From: Streptomyces thinghirensis
Lineage (GTDB): Bacteria > Actinomycetota > Actinomycetia > Streptomycetales > Streptomycetaceae
DNA: 64,000 bases
Assembly (NCBI GenBank): GCA_021502835.1
Contig: JAKFGP010000056.1
Location: forward strand, 1-64,000
Direction: 5' to 3'
This document shows positions 1 to 9,764 of this stretch, one piece after another. Positions within the stretch are counted from its first letter, which is position 1, and the number at the start of each line of letters is the position of its first letter. The translations under genes were made by a program, and so were the position numbers. Under the pieces are notes generated by a model. It saw nothing but the letters and a program-made list of their open reading frames with translations, did no database searches and was not told where the DNA came from.

Positions 1-228
1 CAGTTACGTATTGCTCGGAGAGTGACCTGCTCGCGGTAGACACCGCGCAGCTCGGCGGCCAGCCGGGTGGGCCAGGCCGTCGTCGCCGCACACCACCATG
101 TGCGCGTACCTGTACCGCCCGGCGGAACCTGGTTCGGGAACGCTCCCGTTTGAGTCCCCATGAGAGAGGACAAGTACCGGCCGAGGCCAGCGGTTCCAAG
201 AGCGCCAGGAAGAGACGGAGGGCGGCAT
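1..228 (-). CDS. TrkA-N (RCK-type) NAD-binding ion-channel/transport protein, N-terminal part, cut by window edge
   Basis: On the minus strand, starting from an ATG at about 109 (or an upstream start up to 228), the translation reads HMVVCGDDGLAH. After a one-base slip it continues RLAAELRGVYREQVTL. This is the start of a Rossmann-like TrkA-N nucleotide-binding domain, as in RCK subunits of potassium channels or the CASTOR/POLLUX-like channel proteins of actinobacteria. The rest lies outside the window, so no transmembrane part or partner domain can be judged. It is divergent from the NfeD/flotillin pair. A single-base indel near position 70 separates the two matching segments. Confidence 0.5.
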
Positions 229-348
229 TAAGACTTGCTTGTAAAGATTGCGGAAAAACGGCAGTGGCTCCGGTTCTCAACTTCGCCGTGTGAACATTTC
301 GTTTCACCGAAGCTCAGCGACGGGCAGGAGGGGGACGGCACGACTGGC

Positions 349-909
349 GTGTTCGGTTTCTCCCGGGCTCGCGCGGGCATCACCGGGTGCGTGCTGCTCG
401 CCCTGTCGCTGGTCTTCGACGGACGCTGGAAGGCGCGTTCGGGGAGCGCTGGACGGCGTCCTGGAGGGTGGGCTGTCGCTGCCGGTCGTCGCCGGATTCA
501 CGGCGATGACCGGCTTCGGGCGCCATCGCCCTCGGTACCGGTCTGGCCGAACCCGCGGCGCCGCCGGGGTCGGCGCGTCGCCGGGATGAGGCCGGCTGGC
601 GACGTACCAGCTTCAGCCGCGCGCTGATGCGCGACCAGACCGGCGTCACACGAGCACGGACGACCTCCGGGTACGTCCGGCGAGGTCGTCACCGCCATTC
701 CCGCGGACGGCTTCGGCGAGGTGCTGCTGCGGCTCGCGGGGCAGCCGCCGAGTGCGCGGCGCGCAGCGCGGAGCCGGTGGCGCGGGGCGCCGAGGTCTGG
801 TCGAGGCGGTGCCGGACGGACGTCGGTCGTGTGCGCCCGGTCGAGCGCCGAGCCTTCTTCCCTTCCGCTTCTCTTCTGTTCCTTTCCCGATTCGGGGGCG
901 TTGCCATGA
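349..909 (+). CDS. NfeD-like membrane protein (OB-fold C-terminus), several frameshifts
   Basis: A GTG at 349 follows a good ribosome-binding stretch (about 326-336) and opens a hydrophobic N-terminus (GCVLLALSLVFDG, then LSLPVVAGFTAMTGFG in another frame). The C-terminal part reads GEVVTAIPADGFGEVLLRLAG and then CAARSAEPVARGAEVW. This is the short OB-fold typical of NfeD proteins that sit beside flotillins. The pieces lie in at least three frames, so indels are present. One frame ends at 909, overlapping the flotillin ATG at 906, which would couple translation. NfeD proteins are thought to act with SPFH proteins in membrane microdomains. The exact stop is uncertain. Confidence 0.55.
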
Positions 910-2454
910 GTCCTGTCGTTTTCGTGGTGCTGGGAGTCGTCACTTCTGGTGCTGATCGCGCTGGTGGTGGTCAGCCGCTACAAGGTGGCTGGGGCGAGCG
1001 AGGCGTTCATCGTCACCGGGCGGCGCGGCAAGAGCTCCACCGATCCGGAGCCGGGCCGTGTGTTCACCGACAACAGCGGCCAGAAGGTCGTGGTCGGCGG
1101 GGCGTGCGTCGCCCCCTTCGTGCAGCAGCGGTTCACGCTCGACCTCTCCTCGCGGCACATCCCGGTCGCCGTGCGCGGCGCGGTGATGCTGCGCGGCGTG
1201 AAGGGCTAACCTGGAAGGCGTCGTGATCAGTTTGAGCGTCGGCGGCACCGAGGACGCGATCCGCGCCGCCGCGCAGCGGTTCCTGATGCAGCAGAACGGC
1301 ATCGCCGGCTTCACCCGGTGGCCCGCGCTGCGCGCCCCATTGTCGGCCGGGATGTCCGTGGAGGACGTCATCCGGGACCGGGCCGCGTTCGCCGGGCAGG
1401 TCGCCGAGGAGGTGAGAGGCAGCCCGTCTGGCCAGGGTCTGGTGCTGGACGCCTTCCAGATCCAGGAGCATCACCACGGAGGGTTCCTACCTGAGTGACC
1501 TCGCCGACCTGAGGCGGCCCGCGCCGCGCAGGAGGCCTACATCGCCGAGGGCCGTGGCCCGGCGGGCTGCCGAGCAGGGCGCGGCTGGAAGGCCGAGGAG
1601 GAGATCGCGGTCGCGCAGCGGACCCCTCTACCTGAAGCAGGCCGAGATCAAGGCCGAGCACCGGACCAGGCGTCGGCCTCGCCGCCACCGCGCGGGCCCC
1701 TCGCGCAGGCCGCCCGCGAGCAGGACATCCTCGCCGAGCAGGAGAAGGTCGCCGAGCGGCAGGCCGCGCTGAAGGGACCGCCAGCTCTGACACCGAGGTC
1801 CGCAGCCCGCCGACGCCCAGCGGTATGCGGTCGAGAGCAGGAGTCGGAGTGCTCGCCGGGTGGCGCGGGTGAAGCGGCGCGGAGGCCGAGCGGCCGGCCG
1901 AGATCGCCGCCGCCCTAGGCCGAGGCCGAGCGGGCCCGGCTCACCGGTGAGGGCGAGAAGCAGCGACGTGGCGCGCTGGCCGAGGCGCAGGCCACCGAGG
2001 GCCTCAAGCAGGGTGAGGCCGGCGTGCCCGCCGTGCGGCGATCGCCGAGGCCGTACGGCTGGAGGGCGAGGCGGAGGCCGCCGCGATCGGTGCTGCTGGC
2101 TCAGCCGAGGCCGAGGCGATGCGGCAGAAGGCCGACGCGTTCGGGCAGTACGGCGACGCCGCCGTGCTCCAGATGCTGGTCGAGGTGCTGCCGCAGGTGG
2201 TGGCCAAGGCGGCCGAGCGCCTGCGGCCGTGGACAAGATGACGGTCATCTCGACGGACGGCGCGAGCCGGCTGTCGCGCACCGTCGCCGACAACGTGGCG
2301 CAGGGCATGGAACTGCTTGGCCTCCACCACGGGCGTCGATCTGCCCGCGCCGCTGAAGAACATCACCGGGCAGGACGCGAAGACGGCGGACCGGCCGGAG
2401 CAGCCGGAGGAGTCCGACCCGCAGCGCAACGGCAAGGTGGAGATCACGGGCTGA
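906..2454 (+). CDS. Flotillin/SPFH-domain membrane protein, multiply frameshifted
   Basis: The gene starts [12 protein letters not shown] with a single N-terminal membrane segment, followed by [21 protein letters not shown] and [17 protein letters not shown] of the SPFH (prohibitin) core. The segment [19 protein letters not shown] is the flotillin middle region. The second half is an Ala/Glu-rich helical region with an AEA/EA repeat character, recognisable only in shifting frames. The protein ends around [18 protein letters not shown] and NGKVEITG before the stop at 2452-2454. Flotillins scaffold membrane microdomains. The NfeD-flotillin pair parallels the B. subtilis yuaF-floT arrangement. 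At least five frame changes occur, which I attribute to sequence error. Confidence 0.8.
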
Positions 2455-2478
2455 CGACCGCTCCCACTGTCCGGGGCC

Positions 2479-2505
2479 GGCCCGCCCAGATCTCCTGGGC
2501 GGGCC
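2479..2505. terminator. Intrinsic terminator between convergent flotillin and PucR-type regulator genes
   Basis: There is a perfect 11-bp inverted repeat: GGCCCGCCCAG at 2479-2489 and its complement at 2495-2505, with a 5-nt loop. It lies between two genes that converge, so it probably serves both. It also argues that the regulator ends before about 2506 in the true frame. Confidence 0.65.
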
Positions 2506-2508
2506 AGC

Positions 2509-3578
2509 TCAGCAGCCGGGTCCCGATGACCGCGGCTCGCAGGGTGTAACGGTGCACCGGGTCGGCGGGGCTGGCCCGGTCAGCTGGTGGATGCGCTCCA
2601 GCCGGTAGGTGAGGGCCTGCACACTGAGCGCGAGGCGCCGGTGGCTCCGCCGCGGCATCCCGGCGTCGAAGCACACCTCCAGGGTCCGCAGCAACGGCTC
2701 AACACCGCCGCGAGCCTCGCGCAGCGGACCCAGCACACTCAGCACGAGGTCGGCTATGGCCTGCCGGTCGCGGGTGAGCACCGGGTAGACGAGCAGGTCG
2801 GCGGCGCGCAGCACGGGGTCGTCCAGCTCCAGCCGCTCGGCGAGTTCGAGGGTGCTCAGCGCCTCCTCGTAGCTGTGCACCACGCCGCCCGCGCCGGTCT
2901 GGGGGCGCCCGATGGCCACCCGGCTGCCGTCCGTGGCCGCGTACGCCTGCTTGGCGAAGAAGCGAGGACGTCGTCCCCGTCGCCGGGCGCGATGCAGATC
3001 AATCTGCCCGTTCTCAGGTGATCAGGATGCGCCGGTCGCCGAAGCGGGAGATGAGCGCCGTCTCCACGAGCCGGTGACCGGTGCAGGTCGTCGTACGCCC
3101 GGCCCCCCGGCCACCGCGACGGCGTGGGTGTGGGAGAGGACCAGGCCGAACTGCTCGGCCTGTTCGGCGAGCCGGCCCAGGTCGCTGCGCCCGTAGAGCA
3201 GGTCGTCGATGAACTCGCGCCGCGCGGCCTCCTCCTGCCGTACGGCGAGACTGCTGGGCGCGTTCGTGCCCCCTCGGCGAAGGCGTCGACGGCCTGGGCG
3301 ACGGCGCAGGACGGTGTCCGTGACGCCCGGCCGGGGACCGTCGAACCGCCGGGCCAGGAGGCGCGCGTGGTGTCCAGGTGCAGTCGTACGAGACTGCGCA
3401 GACTGTGCCCCGCCTCCGCGGCCTGCCCACCCAAGCGCCGCCGGTCCTCCAGCTCGTCGCGGGTCAGCCTGCGCCCCGTGCCGGCCGCCCCGGCCAGGAT
3501 CTCGGCGTACCCGGTCAGATACGTCCCCGACTGATCCGTCCGCTGATCCGTCCGCCGGCCCGCCTGCTGGTCCGTCAC
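2509..3578 (-). CDS. PucR/CdaR-family transcriptional regulator, frameshifted
   Basis: The minus-strand gene starts at a GTG at 3578 (VTDQQAGRRTDQ). It has a long helical N-terminal part (YLTGYAEILAGAAG, RLTRDELEDRRRLGGQAAEAG) typical of CdaR/PucR regulators. The C-terminal region has YEEALSTLELAERL, LLVYPVLTRDRQAIADLV and SVQALTYRLERIHQLTG, which is the PucR C-terminal helix-turn-helix, followed by RYTLRAAVIGTRLL. Such proteins are DNA-binding regulators that often sense purine or sugar-acid metabolites; the ligand here is unknown. Frame changes occur near 2945, 3100 and 2580, so the stop is approximate (2509 in one frame, 2444 in another). Confidence 0.75.
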
Positions 3579-3678
3579 CCCGCGCCTCCCCTGCCGTTTC
3601 ACGCCCGGTGCGCGGTGTCCGGCAACGTGAGGGTAGGTCAAGGCTGCCGGAAACCGGCAACGCGGAGGGTGCCCGTCG

Positions 3679-4535
3679 TCAGGGGACGGGCACGACCTTG
3701 CCGAGCTGTGCTCGTGCCTCCATCAGTTCGTGCGCCCTTGACGGGCGTCTTCGAGTCCGAACTGCTCGCGCACGATCGGGCGCACCTTGCCGGTGGCGAT
3801 CATGTCGAGCAGGTCGCGCGCTGTCCCGCCGCGATGGCCTCGGGCTTGTTGTGGAGCATGGCGTACAGGGCGAAGCCGGCCACCGTCTTCATCCGGCTGA
3901 GCATCAGCGGGTGGATGGGCTGGACGTCGCCGCCGGCCGAGCCGTAGAAGACCAGCGCCTGCCGAACTGGGCGGTGAGGGCGACGCTCTTGGTCAGGATG
4001 TCGCCGCCGACGGTCTCCAGGACGACGTCCACCCCACGGCCGTCGGTCGCGGCCCTGACCTGCTCGTCCCAGTCGTCGTCGGTGTAGTTGACGGTGACGT
4101 CGGCACCGAGTCCGCGGACGAAGTCCAGCTTGGCCTGCGTGCCGGCGGTGGCGATGACCTTGCCGGCGCCCATCGCCTTGGCGATCTGCACGGCGAGATG
4201 GCCGACGCCACCGGACGCGGCGTCGATGAGGATCGACTCACCGGGCTTGAGCCGACCGGACTCCTTGATGGAGTGGTACGCGGTCTGGGCCGGGCTGGGC
4301 AGCAGGGTCGCCTCCGCGGCGTCCATGGTGTCCGGAATGGTGATGGCCCAGCCGGAGTCGGCGACGACGCGGTCGCCGACCCGGAGGTCGGTGACGCCTT
4401 CGCCGAGCGCCTCGACGGTGCCGGCGACGTCGCCGCCGGGGGCTCCGGGGAGGGTGGCGTGCCCGCCGATCGGGATGCCCCTGGCGGCGCTGGACCTCGG
4501 CGAAGGTGACGCCGACGGCTCCGGAGCGGATCAGC
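3679..4535 (-). CDS. Zinc-type alcohol dehydrogenase / NADPH:quinone oxidoreductase, N-terminus apparently missing
   Basis: This is a medium-chain dehydrogenase/reductase. Visible segments are VLIRSGAVGVTFAEVQRR, the region ending GVTDLRVGDRVVADS, LLPSPAQTAYHSIKESGRLKPGE, and the nucleotide-binding stretch ASGGVGHLAVQIAKAMGAGKVIATAG. It ends GKVVPVP at the stop 3679-3681. The family is normally about 310-330 residues with some 30 residues before the VLIR strand. Here that strand begins only about 15 bases after the end of the upstream zinc-ribbon gene, so the usual N-terminus has no room. Frameshifts lie near 4470 and 3960. The protein is probably a cytoplasmic NADPH-dependent reductase of quinones or enals. 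Confidence 0.78.
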
Positions 4536-4550
4536 ACTGCACGTCGAGCG

Positions 4551-4855
4551 TCACGGCCGCTGGTAGGGCTGCTGCTGCGGCTGCCCGTGCGCCTGGTCGC
4601 CGGGGCCGCCCTGGCCGCCTCACGGCCTGCGTCTGGAGCTGCTCCGCCTGCTCCTTCGACACCTGCTGCTCGGCGCCGCAGAAGGTGCACTGCGTCAGGT
4701 ACTTCGTGGGAGAACGGGAACAGCGGCACGAAGAACAGCGTGAACTTCGTGACGCGCTTCCTGAGCGTGTGCGCGGAGGGGATTGCCGCACTGGCCGCAC
4801 ACCAGTGTCAGTATCGCCAGCTGGTAGAGGTATCCCTGGTGCCGAAGATGATCAC
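4551..4855 (-). CDS. Zinc-ribbon domain protein, frameshifted
   Basis: A GTG at 4855 starts VIIFGT. After a slip come GYLYQLAILTLVCGQCGNP and TKYLTQCTFCGAEQQVSKEQ. Two CxxC pairs (CGQC, CTFC) form a zinc ribbon, with RKRVTKFTLFFVPLFPFS-like hydrophobic sequence between them, matching the small zinc_ribbon_15 family. The C-terminus is Gln-rich and ends at 4551-4553. The role is unknown. It sits just upstream of the truncated oxidoreductase and downstream of the HTH gene, on the same strand. Confidence 0.7.
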
Positions 4856-4965
4856 GGGGCGGTCCTTCCGGGTCGGTGCCCGCGGGCGCGCAGGGCACGC
4901 AGATCTTCTCCCAGATTGCGCCCGGGTGGGCCCCGGAAGCCAGCCGCGACCGGCGGCGGCCGCCA

Positions 4966-5189
4966 TCACCCGCCCGCGTCCGCGCCCCCGCCTCCCAGCG
5001 CAGCAGGTCGCCCGGCTGGCACTCCAGTACGTCGCAGAGCGCGGCGAGCGTCGTGAAGCGCACCGCCTTGGCGCGGCCGTTCTTGAGCACGGCCAGGTTG
5101 GCGGGGGTGATCCCGACGCGCTCCGCCAGCTCGCCCACGGACATTTTGCGCTTCGCCAGCATCACGTCGATGTCGATGACGATCGCCAT
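4966..5189 (-). CDS. YozG-like XRE-family helix-turn-helix regulator
   Basis: Starting from ATG 5189 it reads MAIVIDIDVMLAKRKMSVGE, LAERVGITPANLAVLKNGRA and FTTLAALCDVLECQPGDLL. That is the complete fold of the roughly 70-residue Cro/CI-type regulators that pair with DUF2975 membrane proteins. In the frame as read there is no stop until 4695; a one-base shift gives a stop at 4966, the expected length. It overlaps the end of the DUF2975 gene, implying one transcript. The membrane partner may tether or control the repressor; this is inferred from the conserved pairing. Confidence 0.75.
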
Positions 5190-5686
5190 AGATCACCTCT
5201 GCCAGCTCGTCCCGCATCCGCGCCGCCTCGATGTCGCGCGCGACGGCCTGGGCGAGCAGCATCCGCAGGACGAGCACGACCAGCGCCACGCCCAGGACCG
5301 CGACGACGACCCCGCCCAGGATGAGGACGATGCCGGGCGCGACGGCCCTCGCCCGGGGCCAGGACGACCCCGAGCGTGAAGACCAGAGCGCGGCCGCGAC
5401 GAAGGCGCCGATCACGACATGGACGTACCGGAAGGCATCGAGGGAGAACACGGTGCCCCGCCGCACCATCGTCACCAGCCGCCAGACGCAGACCAGCACG
5501 ACCTCGGCTGCCGCGGCACCCAGGACGACGATCAGGAAGACCGGCGTGCGTACGGACGCCAGGGCGGCGTCGGGATCACCCGAGCCGGCCACCAGCAACC
5601 AGACCAGCACGGCCTGAACGAACACCGAACCTGCGAGCAGCATGATGAGCACGCCCCTGCAACGCGAGAACTGTCAGCTGTCCCAT
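5180..5686 (-). CDS. DUF2975 integral membrane protein
   Basis: The likely start is ATG 5686 (MGQLTVLALQG). A one-base slip then joins it to VLIMLLAGSVFVQAVLVWLLVAG. Four hydrophobic segments follow: residues near the start, TPVFLIVVLGAAAAEVVLV, YVHVVIGAFVAAAL, and GIVLILGGVVVAVLGVALVV. The protein ends RDELAEVI directly before the ATG of the HTH gene. Two compensating shifts surround positions 5340-5390. A membrane protein co-transcribed with a YozG-type repressor is a conserved actinobacterial and firmicute module of unknown signal. Confidence 0.7.
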
Positions 5687-5741
5687 CACCCCTCCTTCAT
5701 TCGACTTCTTCATTCGATTTCAATCGACCTACGATGGGAAT

Positions 5742-5758
5742 CTATCGAGAAACGATAG
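5742..5758. promoter_or_regulatory. Inverted repeat, candidate operator between DUF2975/HTH and amidinotransferase genes
   Basis: CTATCG and CGATAG are separated by 5 bases, in an unusually A+T-rich patch (about 5700-5760) between two divergent transcription units. The adjacent gene is an HTH repressor, so autoregulation through this dyad is plausible. There is no direct evidence. Confidence 0.3.
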
Positions 5759-5853
5759 GTAGGGCAAGGTCTGACGCACAAGGGGCGGGTGTCATCCGTC
5801 CGGTTCGGGGCACCCCATAAGCACGGAGAGTCAGCGGTCGGGAGCGGTCGGTC

Positions 5854-6977
5854 ATGGCGGTGGCGCAGGAACCCGGAATCGCGGAGGCGGCGGAACCCGC
5901 CGTCTCGCCGGTCAGTTCCCACAACGAGTGGGACCCGCTGGAGGAGGTCGTCGTCGGTCGGCTGGAAGGCGCGACGATTCCCTCCGACCACCCGGTCGTG
6001 ACCTGCAACGTCCCACCGTGGGCGGCCCGGTTCCAGGGACTGGCCGCAGGCTTCAGGTATCCGCGCGTCCTGGTCGAGCGGGCGCAGCGGGAGCTCGACG
6101 GGTTCGTCGCCCTGCTGCAGTCGCTCGGCGTCACGGTCACGCGTCCGGACGCGGTCGACCACCGCCGGCGTTTCAGCACCCCCGACTGGTCGTCACGCGG
6201 CTGCTGCAACACCTGCCCGCGCGACTGCCTGCTCGTGATCGGCGACGAGATCATCGAGACCCCGATGGCCTGGCCGTGCCGCTACTTCGAGACGCACCCT
6301 ACCGCCCGATCCTCAGGACTACTTCCGGCGCGGCGCGCGCTGGACGGCCGCGCCCAAGCCCCAGCTCACCGACGAGCTGTTCGAGCCGGACTTCCGCGTC
6401 CCCGCGGCGGGCGAGCCGATGCGCCACATCCTCACCGAGTTCGAGCCGGTCTTCGACGCGGCGGACTTCGTGCGCGCGGGACGCGACCTCTTCGTCACCC
6501 GCAGCAACGTCACCAACCGCATGGGCATCGAATGGCTGCGCCGCCACCTCGGCCCCCGGCTACCGCATCCACGAGATCGAGAGCCGCTGCCGCACGCCCA
6601 TGCACATCGACACGACGTTCGTCCCCCCGCGCCCGGCAGGGCACTGGTCAACCCGGAGTACGTCGACGTCGACCGCCTCCCGGACGTGCTGCGCTCCTGG
6701 GACATCCTGACCGCGCCCGAGCCCGACCCGGATCGACGACCGCATGCTCAAGATCACCTCGATGTGCGGCAAGTGGCTCAGCATGAACGTCCTCGTCCTC
6801 GACGACAAGCGGGTCATCGCGGAACGGCACCACACCGGCATGCTGCGCGCGCTGGAGAGCTGGGGCTTCGAGCCGATCCCGTGCGACCTGCTGCACTACG
6901 CGCCGTTCGGCGGCTCGTTCCACTGCGCGACCCTCGACGTACGGCGCCGCGGCACGCTCGAGTCGTACACCGACTGA
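5854..6977 (+). CDS. Glycine amidinotransferase-like protein, frameshifted
   Basis: It starts at ATG 5854. The N-terminal domain carries [20 protein letters not shown], the signature of L-arginine:glycine or inosamine-phosphate amidinotransferases. [16 protein letters not shown] contains the region of the catalytic His and Asp. The C-terminus [20 protein letters not shown] supplies the nucleophilic Cys. Total length (about 375 residues) matches the family. It would transfer an amidino group from arginine to an amine acceptor; the acceptor cannot be told from sequence. No aminocyclitol cluster surrounds it. Frame changes near 6300, 6560, 6650 and 6735 are single-base and the ends agree. Confidence 0.85.
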
Positions 6978-7235
6978 CGGTCGAACGGCTGACCCCTACA
7001 CGTCGTGTGCGGTCGCTTTTGGGTCCCGTACCGGATGGTGCCGACGGCCCGAGGAAGGCGAAGCTGTAGTCGATCCAGCCTTTCCCGGACACAGTCCGGG
7101 GTGGGTCGGCCACGTATGCGCGCGCTGCGCCACCCGCCCTGGTGTGATCGTGACGTTCCCACCCTCGCAGGAGACGGATGGCCCGCCCCACCGACCGCGT
7201 CGCCTGCCCAGGGCCCCGCGCCGGGAGGAGAGACC

Positions 7236-7534
7236 ATGCCCGATCCGACGACCAGCGGCTCAGTGAGATCGAGTCCCGCCTGCACCGCGACGACCCACGT
7301 TTCTCCCACGCCCTCGACACCGGCCGCCCACGCCGGCCACGTGAGTACCGCCACCTCCGGGCCTGGCTGCTGCTCGCCGCCGCCCTGGCGGTGCTGGGCT
7401 CCGGGGTCGTCCTGGCCCAGGGGCTGCTCATCGCCTCCGGCCTGGTCCTCGCGGGCATGGCCGGGGAACTCTTCGACCCGCATCGACGCGGGCGCGCGAA
7501 CCGTTACCCTCCGCCCCGCTTCTGGACCCGCTGA
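7236..7534 (+). CDS. DUF3040 membrane protein
   Basis: ATG 7236 follows the strong Shine-Dalgarno GGGAGGAG. After a slip within the first codons it reads LSEIESRLHRDDPRFSHALDTGRPRRP, then two membrane helices (WLLLAAALAVLGSGVVLAQG and LIASGLVLAGMAGELF). It matches the short DUF3040 proteins that are common in actinobacteria and have no known function. It ends 37 bases before the antiporter gene and may be co-transcribed with it. Confidence 0.75.
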
Positions 7535-7571
7535 CCGCGGGCCGGCCCCGTACGGTCCGGGGGCGGGCTCG

Positions 7572-9142
7572 ATGACCCTGCCGGAGCTGTACCTGACCCT
7601 GTTGATCGGCGGCACGGTGCTGCTGGCCAGCATCGCCGCCGCCCGCGCCGCCCACCGGGTGGGCCTGCCGAGCCTGTTGCTGTTCCTCGCCGTCGGTGTC
7701 GTCGCCGGAGAGGACGGGCTGGGCCTAGAGTTCGACGACGCTCAGCTGGCCCCAGGCACTGCGGCACCGCGCCGCCCTGGCCGTCATCCTCGTCGACGGC
7801 GGCCTGACCACCCGGTGGAGCGACGTCAGGCGCCTGCTCGCCCTCGCCGGCGTGCTCGCCACCGCGGGCGTGGCCGTCTCCGTCGCGGTGACCGCGGCCG
7901 GCGCGCACTTGCTGCTGGGCATGGAATGGCACCTCGCTCTGCTGCTCGGTGCGATCGTCTCCTCCACCGACGCCGCCGCTGTCTTCGCCGCACTGCGCAT
8001 CACTGCCGCTGCCGCAGAAGGTGACGGGTCTGGTGGAGGCGGAATCCGGCTTCAACGACGCCCCGACCATCATCCTGGTCCTGATCTTCTCCACCACCAC
8101 CGCGGCGACCTGCCCGGCCCCGCCCCCGGTCGTGGGCAACCTGCTCTACCAACTCGTGGTCGGCGGCACCCTCGGCGTGCTGATCGGCCGCCTGGGCGCC
8201 GCCGCGCTCCGGCACATCGCGCTTCCCGCGACCGGCCTGCTACCCGCTCGCCACGGTCGGGTTCGGCATCGTCGCCTTCGCCGCTGCCGGGGCGGTCAAC
8301 GCCAGCGGCATCATCGCCGCCTACCTGTCCGGCCTGGTCCTCGGCAACGCCGAGCTGCCCCACCGCGCCGCCACACCCGCTCCTTCGCCGAGGGGCGCCG
8401 GCTGGCTGGCCCAGATCGGCCTGTTCGTCATGCTCGGCCTGCTCGTCGACCCCAGCGAACTACCCTCCGCGATCCTCCCGGCCCTCGCCGTCGGCCTGGT
8501 CCTGCTGCTGGCCGCCCGCCCCCGTCTCCGTCCTCCTCTGTCTCCTCCCCTTCCGCATCCCCTGGCGCGAGCAGGTGTTCATCTCCTGGGCGGGCCTGCG
8601 CGGCGCGGTCCCCATCGTGCTCGCCACGTTCCCCATCGTCGCCGGGGTCGCCGGTGCCCGCGAGAGTACTGAACATCGTCTTCGTCCTCGTCGTCCTCTT
8701 CACCCTCGTGCAGGGCCCCCACCCTGCCCGCCGTCGCCCGCCTCCTGCGGCTGACCCGCTCCGACGCGCTGCGCGAGATCCAGGTCGAGACCGCCCCGCT
8801 CGACGTCCTGGACGCCGACCTGCTCACCGTGGCCATTCCGCGGGCTCCCGCCTGCACGGCGTCGCCGTCTTCGAACTGCGCCTGCCGCCCCCGACCGTCC
8901 TCACCCTGATCGTGCGCGACGGCGTCACCGTCGTCCCCGACCGCGACACGCCGTGCTGCGCGCCGGCGACGAACTCCTGCTCATCACCACCCCCGCACAC
9001 CCGGGAGGTCACGGAACGCCGCCTGCGTGCCATCGGCCGGCGCGGCAGACTCGCCCGCTGGCTCGGCGAACACGGCGCCCCGGAACCGGAACCCCGGCCG
9101 GGCACATCGGCACGGACCACGGCACGAGCAGGTCAGTGGTAG
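7572..9142 (+). CDS. CPA1-type cation/H+ antiporter (NhaP2/CvrA-like), frameshifted
   Basis: It starts at ATG 7572: [20 protein letters not shown], then [21 protein letters not shown], which is the first helix pair of K+(Na+)/H+ antiporters. [19 protein letters not shown] holds the conserved TDAAAVF core, and [19 protein letters not shown] carries the ESGxNDAP motif with the ion-binding Asp. Later helices include [20 protein letters not shown]. The tail ([24 protein letters not shown]) is a TrkA-C-like cytosolic regulatory domain ending at 9142. At least six frame changes occur. The function is proton-coupled K+ or Na+ export across the plasma membrane. Confidence 0.85.
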
Positions 9143-9598
9143 GCGTGGACCACGGCGTGACTCCTTGCCGCGGCCGATCATCCACTTGTTGACCGGCGTG
9201 GTGATCACGAACGCCACGGCGAAGCCACCGAGGAGCGCCGCCCAGAACAGCCCGTCGGACAGGTGCGCGTCCATCGCTCCCGGCGTCAGCGCGATGATGC
9301 CGTTGTCGACCAGTTCCATCACCGCGATGGAGACGGTGTCGGCGGCCAGCGCGACCTTGATCGCGGCCTTCAGTGAAACCCCGGCGCGCACCACCGCGAA
9401 GAGGGTGAAGGAGTAGCCGAAGACGAAGGCCAGGGTGATCGCGAGGACCATCGTCTGCACGTTGCCCCACATCAGGGCGGTGCCGATGACCATGCCGAGG
9501 ATCTCGCCGATGGCACACCCGGTGAGGCAGTGCAGCGTCGCCTTCATCGCCGTCGCCCAGGTCGTGCCCTTGCTGTGGTCCATGACCTTCATCCCCAT
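9133..9598 (-). CDS. DUF4396 membrane protein
   Basis: It starts at ATG 9598 (MGMKVMDHSKGTTWATAMKAT). The conserved LHCLTGCAIGEILGMVIGT stretch begins four membrane helices, ending FAVAFVITTPVNKWMIGRGK. One slip near 9165 gives SHAVVHAYH and the stop at 9133-9135, overlapping the convergent antiporter gene by 10 bases. DUF4396 proteins recur beside copper and heavy-metal genes. The CysX2-3GlyCys-type motif in the first helix could bind metal, which is inference. A CsoR-like dyad lies about 50 bases upstream. Confidence 0.8.
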
Positions 9599-9646
9599 TC
9601 GGCTCGACGTCCCGCCTAGGACCTCGGCGGCCCCACACGTGAAAGA

Positions 9647-9666
9647 GTATACCCCCAGGGGTGCAC
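9647..9666. promoter_or_regulatory. CsoR-like copper operator upstream of DUF4396
   Basis: On the plus strand the dyad GTATACCCCCAGGGGTGCAC has GTRYAC outer arms and C5/G4 inner runs. Copper-sensing CsoR repressors bind G/C-run pseudo-palindromes of the type TACCCC..GGGGTA. It lies 48 bases before the DUF4396 start and in the gap downstream of the DUF305 gene, which is where an operator for DUF4396 would be. No csoR gene is visible in the window. Confidence 0.5.
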
Positions 9667-9764
9667 GGAAAGGAGGGTTGGAGGTTGGAGGGAGGGATGT
9701 CGGCGGGCAGGCCGGAGCGGAACCGGCGCCGACGGCCGCCCGCTCCGCTCCGGGGTGATTCCGG

